Positions 34,711 to 43,612 of a stretch of 64,000 bases of DNA are shown here, piece after piece. The DNA comes from Sphingobacterium phlebotomi (GTDB lineage Bacteria > Bacteroidota > Bacteroidia > Sphingobacteriales > Sphingobacteriaceae): positions 310,001 to 374,000 of the forward strand of contig NZ_VTAV01000001.1 in NCBI RefSeq assembly GCF_008180195.1, given 5' to 3'. The notes under the pieces are model-generated. The model was not told the DNA's origin. It ran no database searches and saw only the letters and a program-made list of their open reading frames with translations. Position numbers and translations under genes: made by a program. The number at the start of each line of letters is the position of its first letter. The stretch's first letter is position 1.

Positions 34711-36180
34711 CTATACCAATTGTTCCAATAGATTGTTCCAGCTAACGAGTCCACCAATGATGTTGCGAAGGTCAGCTGCGGGAACACGTTCTTGCTCCAT
34801 GCTGTCGCGGTGGCGGATCGTTACGGTATCGTCCTCTAATGTTTGATAGTCCACCGTGATACAGAATGGTGTACCAATGGCATCTTGTCGGCGGTAACGT
34901 TTTCCGATAGCGTCTTTCTCGTCATATTGGATGTTGAAGTCCAGTTTCAGCTTTGTCATAATCTCCCGCGCTTTATCCGGTAGCCCGTCTTTTTTAGTAA
35001 GCGGTAATACCGCGGCTTTAACCGGAGCAATAGCAGGATGGAATTTCAACACGACACGTGAATCTTTCTTTTCTGCAGTCGACAAATCCTCCTCTACAAG
35101 AGAATTTGCAAGAACAGTTAAAAATAGACGATCCAAGCCGATAGAAGTCTCCACCACGTATGGTACATAGTTTTGATTGATTTCTGGATCGAAGTACTGC
35201 ATCTTCTTTTTGGAGTACTCCTGGTGTTGTTTCAGGTCGAAATCCGTACGCGAATGTATTCCTTCAACTTCTTTGAAACCAAATGGAAACTGATATTCGA
35301 TATCTACCGCTGCGTTAGCATAATGTGCTGGTTTGACGTGATCGTGATAACGATATTTTGTTGCGTCTGCTCCTAAAGCTAAATGCCATTTCAAACGTGT
35401 TGCTTTCCATTTTTCGTACCATTCCATCTCGGTGCCGGGGCGGATGAAAAATTGCAATTCCATTTGTTCAAACTCACGCATACGCATGATAAATTGACGG
35501 GCAATGACCTCGTTTCGGAAGGCTTTACCGATTTGCGCTATTCCAAACGGAATCTTCATGCGACCGGTCTTCTGTACATTTAAAAAGTTCACAAAGATAC
35601 CTTGGGCAGTCTCCGGACGGAGATATACTTTTTCTGCTTCTTCTGCCATCGCACCCATTTGTGTAGCAAACATCAGGTTAAACTGACGTACTTCTGTCCA
35701 GTTCTTTGTTCCCGAAATGGAGCATACAATATTGTGCTCTTCGATGATTGCCCTTAAACGCAACAAATCATCAGCCGTAATAGCATCATCGAGGTCTTTT
35801 TGAAGCTGTGCTGCTTTATCGGTCTTGCCGTCTTTTTCGTAACGGTCTATTTTGTCTTCGATAAGTTGATCCGCGCGATAACGTTTCTTGGAGTCCTTAT
35901 TGTCAATCATCGGATCGTTAAACCCATCGACATGGCCAGACGCTTTCCAAGTTGTAGGATGCATGAAAATTGCCGCATCGATACCGACAATATTTTCGTT
36001 TAATTGCACCATAGATTTCCACCAATAGGTCTTTAGGTTGTTTTTCAACTCCGAACCCATTTGACCATAATCATACACGGCACTTAGGCCGTCGTAAATT
36101 TCACTCGAAGGGAATACAAACCCGTATTCCTTCGCATGTGATATAATATTCTTGAAAAAGTCGTCTGTTTGCTTACTCAT
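34711..36180 (-). CDS. glyQS: Glycine--tRNA ligase, dimeric eukaryote/archaea-type
   Basis: This 489-residue class II synthetase charges tRNA-Gly. Motif 1 region: SSEIYDGLSAVYDYGQMGSELKNN. Motif 2: 'GIAQIGKAFRNEVIARQFIMRMREFEQMELQFF'. Motif 3: 'VVETSIGLDRLFLTVLANS'. The C-terminal anticodon-binding domain (about 395-489) includes 'FCITVDYQTLEDDTVTIRHRDSMEQERV'. It is the single-chain alpha2 enzyme and not the alpha2-beta2 GlyQ/GlyS of E. coli. It lies between bcp and the dehydrogenase with gaps of 24 and 11 bases. Confidence 0.95.
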   Translation of the reverse strand: MSKQTDDFFKNIISHAKEYGFVFPSSEIYDGLSAVYDYGQMGSELKNNLKTYWWKSMVQLNENIVGIDAAIFMHPTTWKASGHVDGFNDPMIDNKDSKKRYRADQLIEDKIDRYEKDGKTDKAAQLQKDLDDAITADDLLRLRAIIEEHNIVCSISGTKNWTEVRQFNLMFATQMGAMAEEAEKVYLRPETAQGIFVNFLNVQKTGRMKIPFGIAQIGKAFRNEVIARQFIMRMREFEQMELQFFIRPGTEMEWYEKWKATRLKWHLALGADATKYRYHDHVKPAHYANAAVDIEYQFPFGFKEVEGIHSRTDFDLKQHQEYSKKKMQYFDPEINQNYVPYVVETSIGLDRLFLTVLANSLVEEDLSTAEKKDSRVVLKFHPAIAPVKAAVLPLTKKDGLPDKAREIMTKLKLDFNIQYDEKDAIGKRYRRQDAIGTPFCITVDYQTLEDDTVTIRHRDSMEQERVPAADLRNIIGGLVSWNNLLEQLV

Positions 36181-36204
36181 AATCGCAAATATAGATAAAA
36201 GAAC

Positions 36205-36672
36205 TTAATCCTTACCCACTAAATCCCGAATCTGCTGCGAAGCATTTTTATTATCTACTTTCTTAATGATATGTTGGATGACACCTTGCTCGTCAATCAC
36301 AAAAGTAGTACGTGCTGTTCCCATATATTTTCGACCATACATATTTTTCTCTACCCATACACCGTAATCATTTACGATTTTCTGATCTTCGTCAGCTAGC
36401 AAATGGAAAGGTAAGTCGAACTTGCTGATAAACTTTTGATGCGATTGTTCGCTGTCAATGCTAACGCCTATTACTTCAAACCCATCGTTAACCAGCGATT
36501 GATAATTATCCCGGAAATTACAAGCTTCGGTGGTACATCCGGGCGTGTTGTCTTTTGGGTAAAAATACAGGATAACCTTCTTGCCCTTGAAATCGGATAA
36601 TTTAATGGTTTCTCCAGATTGGTTCTTTGCGATGATTTCTGGCGCTTTATCGCCTATTTGTGGTGTTGCCAT
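36205..36672 (-). CDS. bcp: Peroxiredoxin Bcp/PrxQ
   Basis: This 155-residue AhpC/TSA-fold peroxidase reduces peroxides with thioredoxin. The peroxidatic Cys46 and resolving Cys51 are five residues apart in the family motif DNTPGCTTEACNFRD. The upstream '[34 protein letters not shown]' is typical. The start is 6 bases after the M23 stop, so it is co-transcribed with that gene and with glyQS. Confidence 0.95.
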   Translation of the reverse strand: MATPQIGDKAPEIIAKNQSGETIKLSDFKGKKVILYFYPKDNTPGCTTEACNFRDNYQSLVNDGFEVIGVSIDSEQSHQKFISKFDLPFHLLADEDQKIVNDYGVWVEKNMYGRKYMGTARTTFVIDEQGVIQHIIKKVDNKNASQQIRDLVGKD

Positions 36673-36678
36673 AATAGT

Positions 36679-38412
36679 TTATCTAATAAATTTTGCTTCG
36701 TATACCTGTTCGTTATCTTTCCAGTCCGTCACAACCAATTTAAAGGTATGTTGTCCTTTGGGAAGAGAAGGATCAAAGGTATGCCATAAATGTCTGTTTT
36801 TGGGATCATATTCCATCAGTACCCACTTGCCATCTATATATCCGTTAAAAGACTGTATACCCGAAAAGTTGTCCCGAATGGTAAAATCAATTTTAGCTTG
36901 TGCACTTACATTTTTTCCGTTGCTCAAATTGCGGGGTGTGATGGTGGGGGCAATTGTATCTACGGCAACGTAGAAACTCCCCAGGTTTCGTGTGTTGACC
37001 GTTACCCAGCCGTCTTCAAACTTACCGCCTTCCGACCCATTTTCGACAGAGGCCAGAAGTGCCTTGTTTTCTAAATGCGTCGGTAAGCTGGTTGGCTTAA
37101 TACGCAAATTATACGTGCTAAATAATGGCGTCAAGTTGTTATGTATGCGGTGGATCAACGAATATCCACCAGTAGGTTGAGGTGCTGTAGCATATTCGAA
37201 ATCCAAATTTCCATATAGAACACCTTTCGGTATGTTTATCTGGATGTCATCTTTTTCAAAAGCATTCTCTTTGTTATATATAAATAGCTGAACACCCAAG
37301 CGTTTTTTTGTGATATTGTTTGCTGATGCCCCGTTTTGTAGTTTAAAGTTCAATTCACTACAATTCCCTGCAATATCTTTTACAACATACTTCGCATCGT
37401 ATACTTTGTCGTCGGGTAGCGATATAATACCGTCGTTTTTTAATACATTGAATATTTCAATAGGGTTCCCCGGATCTTTGAAGCTTTTTTGAACTTTTGC
37501 TTTTGTTTTGCGCCAATGCGGGTAATCAATATAAGCATGTATACCACGAGAGGTATTAAAGTCAAGCTCTTCAAATACAACGGTAGAAATAGCTTTTCCG
37601 TCGATAAAAAGTTCGATGGAGTAAACGCCATTCTGAAAACCTCCCGCGCGATGTCTATCTATGCTGTTAATGCCCAATCCGAATTTTCCGCTCACTTTAA
37701 TAGGCGTATTTTGTGCTAATGTATATACGCCATTTCGGATCGCTTTTATTTGCATAGCCCGTCGTGGTGTATGTTCGTTAAACAAATCATCGTTTAGGTC
37801 GTAAACCATGATGTTGTTGATGGTAGGAAGAAAACGGTCGTTGAAACGTAAGCCGAACAACTGTGGGTTAAGCGGACGCTGTGTTTTGGTTTCCCGAATT
37901 TCGAAATGAAGATGGGGACCGCCCGACGCACCCGTATTTCCTGCGTTTCCGATGTGTTGTCCTTTTGTGAGTTTAACTGCACCTGGCTCTACAGCAACGT
38001 CGACATCGAAGCGTTGTTGCTTATATTGCTCGGCTCGGATAATATTTGTCAGTGCATCGTTGAATCTGTCCATGTGTAGATACACTGTTGTATATCCGTT
38101 TGGATGATCGATATAGACGGAGTTTCCGCCCCCACCAATCTGTACACGTACACGGGACACTTGGCCCTCTGCCGCTGCATGCAACGGCAAGCCGATGCGT
38201 TGTTGGGTACGGTAGTCATCGCCTGCATGGAAATGTGTCGAGCGAAGTTCGCCGAAGGTACCCGATGCATCCATAGCTATATTGAGCGGGTTACGGAAAT
38301 ATCCCTGCGGGTAATCACGGGAGGTAATGATGTCTTTTTGTTGTGCCTGTACTTGCGTGCTGCTTATGGCAAATCCCAGGCAGATATATAATAATCTGTA
38401 TTTTTTTATCAT
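36679..38412 (-). CDS. Exported M23-family metallopeptidase (LytM domain)
   Basis: This 577-residue secreted protein has a signal peptide ending QVQAQ. The M23 zinc site is near the N-terminus: HFHAGDDYRT (His-x-x-x-Asp) and, about 110 residues later, GPHLHFEIRET (His-x-His), with 'GGGGNSVYIDHPNGYTTVYLHM' between. These enzymes cut peptidoglycan cross-bridges, or act as scaffolds when inactive; all zinc ligands are present here. The remaining ~370 residues are beta-rich with Ig-like appearance ('DYPHWRKTKAKV', 'TIRDNFSGIQSFNGYIDGKW'), probably wall- or substrate-binding. It is the first gene before bcp and glyQS, 10 bases after the FAH gene stop. Confidence 0.88.
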   Translation of the reverse strand: MIKKYRLLYICLGFAISSTQVQAQQKDIITSRDYPQGYFRNPLNIAMDASGTFGELRSTHFHAGDDYRTQQRIGLPLHAAAEGQVSRVRVQIGGGGNSVYIDHPNGYTTVYLHMDRFNDALTNIIRAEQYKQQRFDVDVAVEPGAVKLTKGQHIGNAGNTGASGGPHLHFEIRETKTQRPLNPQLFGLRFNDRFLPTINNIMVYDLNDDLFNEHTPRRAMQIKAIRNGVYTLAQNTPIKVSGKFGLGINSIDRHRAGGFQNGVYSIELFIDGKAISTVVFEELDFNTSRGIHAYIDYPHWRKTKAKVQKSFKDPGNPIEIFNVLKNDGIISLPDDKVYDAKYVVKDIAGNCSELNFKLQNGASANNITKKRLGVQLFIYNKENAFEKDDIQINIPKGVLYGNLDFEYATAPQPTGGYSLIHRIHNNLTPLFSTYNLRIKPTSLPTHLENKALLASVENGSEGGKFEDGWVTVNTRNLGSFYVAVDTIAPTITPRNLSNGKNVSAQAKIDFTIRDNFSGIQSFNGYIDGKWVLMEYDPKNRHLWHTFDPSLPKGQHTFKLVVTDWKDNEQVYEAKFIR

Positions 38413-38422
38413 ATCGGAATCT

Positions 38423-39034
38423 CTATTTTATCTGGCACCTGAACACAGAGCTATCCTGTATAAAACCTTCAAATTTGTCGCCTACGGCGATGGGACCGAC
38501 ACCCGCGGGTGTTCCTGTATAGATAAGGTCTCCTTTGCGTAGTGTAATATATGTTGAAATGAACACAATCAAGCTATCGATATCGAAAATCATATCTTTT
38601 GTATTTCCGGATTGTACGATTTCATCGTTTTTCTTTAAAGAGAAAGCTATATTCTTTAGGTCAGGGAATTCTTCTTTTGGAAAAAGCGGACTGATGACTG
38701 CCGAGTGATCAAATGATTTTGCCAACTCCCATGGCAACCCTTTTTCTTTATGGGTAGATTGGATGTCACGGGCAGTGAAGTCAATGCCTAAACCTATAGC
38801 ATCAATATATTTGTGTGCAAACTTAGGCGACACGTGCTTTCCCTCGTTGCAGATGCGGAACACCAGTTCGACTTCGTAGTGCACGTCCTGAGAGAACTCG
38901 GGGTAGTAAAAATCTTTATTGTCCTTTAACAATGCTGTATCCGGTTTCATAAAGATAACCGGGCTGTCGGGTATGGGGTTATTTAACTCTTTCGCGTGAT
39001 CGATATAATTTCTGCCTACGGCGATGATTTTCAT
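38423..39034 (-). CDS. Fumarylacetoacetate hydrolase (FAH)-family protein
   Basis: This 203-residue member of the FAH superfamily (YcgM/FAHD1 size) contains acylpyruvases, oxaloacetate decarboxylases and related enzymes. Motifs: MKIIAVGRNYIDHAKEL, PVIFMKPDTAL, the metal-binding VHYEVELVFRI (two Glu), and 'LRKGDLIYTGTPAGVGPIAVGD'. I start it at the ATG at 39034, because a well-spaced promoter at 39058-39088 lies inside any longer version. Downstream genes (M23, bcp, glyQS, dehydrogenase) follow closely and probably share this promoter. Confidence 0.86.
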   Translation of the reverse strand: MKIIAVGRNYIDHAKELNNPIPDSPVIFMKPDTALLKDNKDFYYPEFSQDVHYEVELVFRICNEGKHVSPKFAHKYIDAIGLGIDFTARDIQSTHKEKGLPWELAKSFDHSAVISPLFPKEEFPDLKNIAFSLKKNDEIVQSGNTKDMIFDIDSLIVFISTYITLRKGDLIYTGTPAGVGPIAVGDKFEGFIQDSSVFRCQIK

Positions 39035-39057
39035 GTATATATTATCGTGTTTGATAA

Positions 39058-39088
39058 CAAACCTAAATAAATTCATTTTTATATGCAA
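39058..39088 (-). promoter_or_regulatory. Promoter of the FAH-M23-bcp-glyQS transcript
   Basis: On the minus strand: -33 TTG (39088-39086), 20-base spacer, perfect -7 TAGGTTTG (39065-39058). The transcript start is predicted near 39051, giving a 17-base leader. Confidence 0.7.
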
Positions 39089-39121
39089 TTTAATTGCGGA
39101 TAATATAAAATGAATTTATTT
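39065..39121. repeat. 57-bp AT-rich palindrome with nested inner palindrome
   Basis: Perfect 15-bp arms AAATAAATTCATTTT (39065-39079) and AAAATGAATTTATTT (39107-39121) flank a second perfect palindrome GCAATTTAATTGC (39085-39097). The left arm and centre cover the spacer and -33 box of the FAH promoter. It may be an operator or a cruciform. Confidence 0.6.
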
Positions 39122-39189
39122 TGCTCTCCTCTGCCATCAAGGGCTATTTTATAGAGGAAATATAAGAAAATTGTTATAGGGGACAAGCT

Positions 39190-39359
39190 ACCTTCAGCGT
39201 TGTCTGCTTGTATATTCTTTATCTATTTATAGGGATTTAACAGGGGGTTAGTAGGGGTATAATAGGGGTTTAACATAGGTATTATCCCTATTATTACCCT
39301 ATAAATTCCCTATAGAATTGTATTTAAGAGATAATGTGTGTATATTGAGAGCTGAAGGT
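39190..39359. other. Structured G-run/C-run element upstream of the DUF6266 gene
   Basis: The outer 9-bp inverted repeat ACCTTCAGC (39190-39198) / GCTGAAGGT (39351-39359) encloses an imperfect ~90-base palindrome (about 39228-39315). Its left half carries G-runs GGG, GGGGG, GGGG and GGGG with loops of 8, 6 and 7 bases. Its right half carries matching C-runs (TATTATCCC, TTACCC, TTCCCTATA). TATAGGGA and TCCCTATA form the outer ends. It ends 31 bases before the ATG at 39391. The G-runs could form a quadruplex or pair with the C-runs as a long hairpin. Function unknown; candidate structured RNA, control element or mobile-element end. Confidence 0.55.
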
Positions 39360-39390
39360 GTTCAATAATAATAAATAATAGTTGCTAATT

Positions 39391-40029
39391 ATGGCTATAC
39401 AGAAAGACGGGCCAAACGGGGCTTATATTGGAAAAGTAGGAAGTGTTTACGGTTATGTACTCAATGGTCAGAACATTATCCGGGGAAAGCGGAAACCATC
39501 TACGAAAAAGCCAACGGAGGCCATGTTATTAAATCGGGCAAAGATGAAGGTTGCCAGTAGTTTTTCTACCCTGCTGGTTCCTTGCTTACGTTACGGATAC
39601 AGAGAACTAGCTCCCAAAGGTAGCCGGATAGGCGCCGTACAATTAGCACAATCACATATTTTCAAAGAATGTTTGGAGATTGATGAGGGAGGTAAACCAT
39701 TCGTCAACCCGGAAAAAGTACGCGTGTTTCGCGGAAACTTGAATCCGCCGACGGACTGCCTGGTTTGGCGGGAAGATGATAGGTTACATTTAAAATGGAG
39801 CTATGAAGCCGAGCGAGGTAGTGAAACCTACAGAATTAATATTTTGATTTACGACATTGACCATGAATTCCGATTCCATGTTGCGGAGGAGGATGTACAT
39901 AAAGGTGAGTACAGTATGTCATGTACGTTATTAGCATATAGAAAGGGGCCGCTACAGGTGTATATGGGGGTTGTTGATGTGTATACGGAGGAGTTGTCGG
40001 ACTCGGTGTATGTTGGGTTAGTTGAGTAG
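39391..40029 (+). CDS. DUF6266-family protein of unknown function
   Basis: This 212-residue protein begins 'MAIQKDGPNGAYIGKVGSVYGYVLNGQNIIRG' and continues 'KRKPSTKKPTEAMLLNRAKMKVASSFST', the typical opening of DUF6266 proteins of Sphingobacteriaceae, whose function is unknown. The rest is beta-rich ('PPTDCLVWREDDRLHLKWSYEAERGSETYRINILIYDI'), suggesting a fibronectin-like C-terminal half. No signal peptide. I use the ATG at 39391; a TTG 9 bases upstream is less likely. It is a single gene, preceded by an unusual palindromic region and followed by a terminator shared with nrdF. Confidence 0.75.
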   Translation: MAIQKDGPNGAYIGKVGSVYGYVLNGQNIIRGKRKPSTKKPTEAMLLNRAKMKVASSFSTLLVPCLRYGYRELAPKGSRIGAVQLAQSHIFKECLEIDEGGKPFVNPEKVRVFRGNLNPPTDCLVWREDDRLHLKWSYEAERGSETYRINILIYDIDHEFRFHVAEEDVHKGEYSMSCTLLAYRKGPLQVYMGVVDVYTEELSDSVYVGLVE

Positions 40030-40050
40030 AATAGCAATTTCCCCTAAAAA

Positions 40051-40084
40051 AATAAGCCCTTTTCGAAATTGAAAAAGGCTTATT
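40051..40084 (-). terminator. Terminator of the nrd operon (also usable by DUF6266)
   Basis: AATAAGCCCTTTTC (40051-40064) and GAAAAAGGCTTATT (40071-40084) form a 14-bp stem that is fully paired on minus-strand RNA (one G-U), with a 6-base loop and a U-run following on that strand. The plus-strand version has one mismatch and a weaker tail. Confidence 0.75.
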
Positions 40085-40109
40085 TAAATTGATACGATTT
40101 GTTAAATTT

Positions 40110-41093
40110 TTATACTTCTACAGCGACATCCATTTTAAAATCGTCATCTTTTAAGTGTACAATTTCCATGGCTTTCTCGTAGTTTGTGGATTTCTTCGAA
40201 AAGAAATCGTGTTGTGTGGTTTCTGTATTTAATCCATTTAGTACAATCGGATTCACTTGTTTAACTTCAAAAATAGGATCGAAACCTAAATTCATCAATG
40301 CTTTATTTCCGTTGTAGCGTACATACTCTTTTACTTCTGCAGTTAAGCCCACAACGGTGTACAATTCTTCGGTATACTTAATCTCGTTTTCATATAGATC
40401 GTTCAACAAATTCAAGAAACGTGCTTTCACTTCTTCTTTGTTTGGAAGCTTCGCAAATACTTCCTGTGCAATTAAGCCGACGAACACACCATGGATAGAC
40501 TCATCTGCAATGATCTTCTTGATGATATCTGCTGAAGCAACCATTTGTCCCTGACCACATAACCAAAGAGGCAAGAAGAACCCTGAATAGAATAAGAAAG
40601 ATTCTAATAGTACCGATGCCCCAAGCGCCATAAAGAGCTCTTCATCCGACACTTTTTCTTTATCGATAACCCGGTAATATTTATCGATAGTTGCAGCTTT
40701 GTATTGCAGGAACTTGTTCTCCTTCACCCAACCAAATACATCGTTGATTTCATTTGTCGTTGATACGGTTGTGAAAATAGTGGAATATGATTTTGCATGT
40801 ATGGCTTCCATCATACACATATAGGACAATACCGCTTTATTCTGCAAAGAGTCGATATGATCAATGATTTTGGGCATACCCGTGTGGCTTTGGAGCGTAT
40901 CTAATAACGTAAGCCCGCCTAATGCTTTCTTATAGCATTCTTTCATGTCCCAACTTAATCCTTTCCAGCTGTCGATATCTTTGGAAGGGATATATTCCGT
41001 ATCGATCCAGAATTGTTTGATATTCTGTTCCCAAAACATTAATACATAATCGTTTTCAGGCGTGTTCCAGTTTACCGCTTTATATTGTTTCAT
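40110..41093 (-). CDS. nrdF: Class Ib ribonucleotide reductase, radical-bearing beta subunit
   Basis: NrdF houses the dinuclear metal centre and tyrosyl radical that start ribonucleotide reduction. Motifs: GLTLLDTLQ (metal Asp), 'MCMMEAIHAKSYSTIF' (metal Glu, His and the radical Tyr in KSYS), 'LLESFLFYSGF' (Glu), 'IIADESIHGVF' (Glu/His). I start it at the ATG at 41093 (327 residues), with MKQYKAVNWN as the normal N-terminus; the upstream in-frame ATG would overlap nrdE. It follows nrdE by 20 bases. The presence of NrdI and NrdH indicates class Ib. Confidence 0.95.
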   Translation of the reverse strand: MKQYKAVNWNTPENDYVLMFWEQNIKQFWIDTEYIPSKDIDSWKGLSWDMKECYKKALGGLTLLDTLQSHTGMPKIIDHIDSLQNKAVLSYMCMMEAIHAKSYSTIFTTVSTTNEINDVFGWVKENKFLQYKAATIDKYYRVIDKEKVSDEELFMALGASVLLESFLFYSGFFLPLWLCGQGQMVASADIIKKIIADESIHGVFVGLIAQEVFAKLPNKEEVKARFLNLLNDLYENEIKYTEELYTVVGLTAEVKEYVRYNGNKALMNLGFDPIFEVKQVNPIVLNGLNTETTQHDFFSKKSTNYEKAMEIVHLKDDDFKMDVAVEV

Positions 41094-41113
41094 TGTATGT
41101 CTATTTTTATTGT

Positions 41114-43219
41114 TTAAGCTGAACAGGAAATACATTCCTCTACCGTTGATTTACGTGTCCGCGTATAGTACAGCGATTTCAAACCAAGTTTATGCCCATA
41201 GATGTAGTATTTTGCTAAATCTCGTGTGGTGTCCTTGGAATTGGTATGGAGAATCGTGGATACACCCTGGTCGATATGACGTTGAATGACCGAGATCAAC
41301 TTCAATACCTTGAATTGATCCATATCGTATGCCGACTTGAAATAGAAATAGTTGTCGTTTGTCAGGTAAGGCATGGGGTAATAAGTGGTACTGTCTCCAT
41401 ATTCCCGTACTTCAATGATATCTACGACAGGCATAACGGATGCTGTTGCATTCATGATATAGGAAGTAGATTGATTTGGTGCGATAGCCATACGGTACGC
41501 ATGATAAATACCATGTTCTTGTATCTGCGTTTTTAAGTTTTCCCAATCTTGTCTTGTTGGCACATGAATACCATCAAATAACTCTTTAACCTTATCCGTA
41601 GTTGGTACATAATCTTGCGACGTATATTTATCGAAATAGGTGCCATCTGCGTAAGCTGATTTCTCAAAGCCTACAAATGTCTTACCACGCTCTTTGGCAA
41701 TTTCCATTGACGCTTCCAACGAGTAGTAATTCATCATCATGAAGAACGTATTGGCAAAGTCTAAAGCTTCGGTGGATTCATACATAATAAAGCTTTTTGC
41801 CAGATAGCCGTGTAGGTTCATGGCACCTAGTCCTACAGAATGCAATTCTCTGTTGGCTTTCGCGATGGATGGAACCATTTCGATATCGGTTACGTCGGTC
41901 ACGACCGTCAGGGCACGTGTAGCGGTTTTCACGGCTTCTTTGATGCGCTTGTTATCCATTACGGTTGCGATATTGAGTGATCCGAGGTTACAGGATATAC
42001 CATAGCGGATAGTATCCTCTTTACCATAGATCTCGATATCCGAAACTTCGGAAACCTGCATGATTTCGGTACACAAGTTAGAGAATTTTACTTGGCCTAA
42101 GCCGTTTAACGCATGTGCTCTATTCGCGTTTTCTTTGAAGAAAATATAAGGGTATCCAGACTCCTTCTGGATCTGCGCAATACGTACTAATAAGTGGCGT
42201 GCATTGACTTTTTTCTTTTTGACGTTTGGATTGGTGATCAACTCATCATACATCTTGTCCATATCCATGTCGTCCAGATATTTGCCATATTCCTGCATCA
42301 CGGTATGCGGATAAATAAGGTAGCATGGTTCGTCTTTTTCCGCCATCTCCATAAATTTATCCGGAACAATGATACCGATAGAAAGGGATTTGATACGCAC
42401 TTTCTCATCGACATTGATTTTTTTACAATCAAGGAATTCTTCGATATCGGCATGGAAGATGTTGAGGTATACTGCTCCCGCACCTGGGCGTTGACCCAGT
42501 TGGTTGGCATAGGAGAATGTATCTTCCATGATTTTCATAATAGGAAGGACACCCCCAGCACGGCCATCCACACCTTTGATAGCTTCTCCGCGCGCCCGGA
42601 TCTTGGAAATGTTAAAGGAAACACCACCACCGATAGAAGATAGTTTCATGGCGGAGTCGACAGCATAGCCGATACCGTTTAGGTTGTCACCAATCTCATC
42701 TAAGAAACAAGATACCAATTCGCCGGAGCGTTTTTTTCCGGCGTTCAAGAATGTCGGGGTAGCAGGCTGATATTCTTGATTGATCATGATTTCGGCATAC
42801 TCGATAGCTTTTTGTATACCTTCTTCTCGAGCAAGGAAAAGTGACACGGCCACCACGCGGTCTTCATAGCGCTCCAAGAATTTTTCTCCAGAGTCATCCC
42901 GTAATGCGTAGCTCTGGAAGAACTTAAATGCGGCCATGAACGATTGAAAACGAAATTTCTTGGCATGGACGTAATTGTACACTTGTTCCATTTCTTCGAA
43001 GGTGAACCATTCGTAGAAATTGATATAATAATTATGCTCAATTAAGTAATCAATCTTTTCTTTCAACGTATAAAAGAAGACGGTGTTCTTGTTTACGTGT
43101 TCCAAGAAATAGGCACGTACGGCTTCTTTATCTTTATGCAAGCTGTACTCCTCATCATGCTTAATCATGATTTCATTATTAAGCAATATCCAATTTTTTG
43201 CTACCTCGTTTGCTATCAT
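41114..43219 (-). CDS. nrdE: Class Ib ribonucleotide reductase, catalytic alpha subunit
   Basis: NrdE reduces ribonucleoside diphosphates to deoxy forms. At 701 residues it lacks the N-terminal ATP-cone of class Ia enzymes. Visible: 'QPATPTFLNAGKKRSGELVSCFL' (first active-site Cys), 'SIGGGVSFNISKIRARG', 'FSNLCTEIMQ' (radical Cys region), 'ISCNLGSLN', 'MAIAPNQSTSYIMNATASVMP', and the C-terminal swinging pair CISCSA. The start at 43219 overlaps the end of nrdI by 41 bases; I keep it because the N-terminal WILLNNEIM segment aligns with other NrdE proteins. Confidence 0.95.
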   Translation of the reverse strand: MIANEVAKNWILLNNEIMIKHDEEYSLHKDKEAVRAYFLEHVNKNTVFFYTLKEKIDYLIEHNYYINFYEWFTFEEMEQVYNYVHAKKFRFQSFMAAFKFFQSYALRDDSGEKFLERYEDRVVAVSLFLAREEGIQKAIEYAEIMINQEYQPATPTFLNAGKKRSGELVSCFLDEIGDNLNGIGYAVDSAMKLSSIGGGVSFNISKIRARGEAIKGVDGRAGGVLPIMKIMEDTFSYANQLGQRPGAGAVYLNIFHADIEEFLDCKKINVDEKVRIKSLSIGIIVPDKFMEMAEKDEPCYLIYPHTVMQEYGKYLDDMDMDKMYDELITNPNVKKKKVNARHLLVRIAQIQKESGYPYIFFKENANRAHALNGLGQVKFSNLCTEIMQVSEVSDIEIYGKEDTIRYGISCNLGSLNIATVMDNKRIKEAVKTATRALTVVTDVTDIEMVPSIAKANRELHSVGLGAMNLHGYLAKSFIMYESTEALDFANTFFMMMNYYSLEASMEIAKERGKTFVGFEKSAYADGTYFDKYTSQDYVPTTDKVKELFDGIHVPTRQDWENLKTQIQEHGIYHAYRMAIAPNQSTSYIMNATASVMPVVDIIEVREYGDSTTYYPMPYLTNDNYFYFKSAYDMDQFKVLKLISVIQRHIDQGVSTILHTNSKDTTRDLAKYYIYGHKLGLKSLYYTRTRKSTVEECISCSA

Positions 43220-43586
43220 TGTATTGGTGTTTTATAATTTCAATAAATTGATTGATATCTTCCATGGTGCCAGAGAGCTCGAATTTCATGGCGAGTGGAA
43301 TATCGTAATCTTCTGATACCTTGTCGGCTGCTAGCCCAAAGTTTCTTCCCCAGTTTCTATTGCCACTGGAGGTCACGGAAAAAATTTTTTCGGCGTGGTT
43401 ATCCATAAACATCTTCGTTTTGTCCGGCATGCTTCCTATCTTGGTCGTATAGGTGATCAAGTGTCCGGATGCTTGAATCTCCAGATTCTCTTCAATCTTA
43501 TGCGCTTGCCATCCTGTGATCTGGATAACTTTATTGATAAAGCGCTGGACATTTCCTGTTCTTGAATCGTAATATAGATGAACCAT
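43179..43586 (-). CDS. nrdI: NrdI flavodoxin-like activator of class Ib RNR
   Basis: NrdI is a small flavoprotein that delivers an oxidant to assemble the Mn/Fe-tyrosyl cofactor of NrdF. The 135-residue sequence starts VHLYYDSRTGNVQRFINKV (FMN phosphate loop) and contains the diagnostic VTSSGNRNWGRNFGLAADKVSEDYDIPLAMKFELSGT. Its 3' end overlaps nrdE, and it lies 26 bases after nrdH. Confidence 0.94.
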   Translation of the reverse strand: MVHLYYDSRTGNVQRFINKVIQITGWQAHKIEENLEIQASGHLITYTTKIGSMPDKTKMFMDNHAEKIFSVTSSGNRNWGRNFGLAADKVSEDYDIPLAMKFELSGTMEDINQFIEIIKHQYNDSKRGSKKLDIA

Positions 43587-43612
43587 ATCTCGCTCCGTTA
43601 AGGGTGAAATAA

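Noticed and set aside
39228..39315. Possible short CRISPR-like or tandem repeat array
   Set aside because: The G-run units are 9-13 bases and irregular, with no constant repeat/spacer structure; the symmetry is inverted, not direct.
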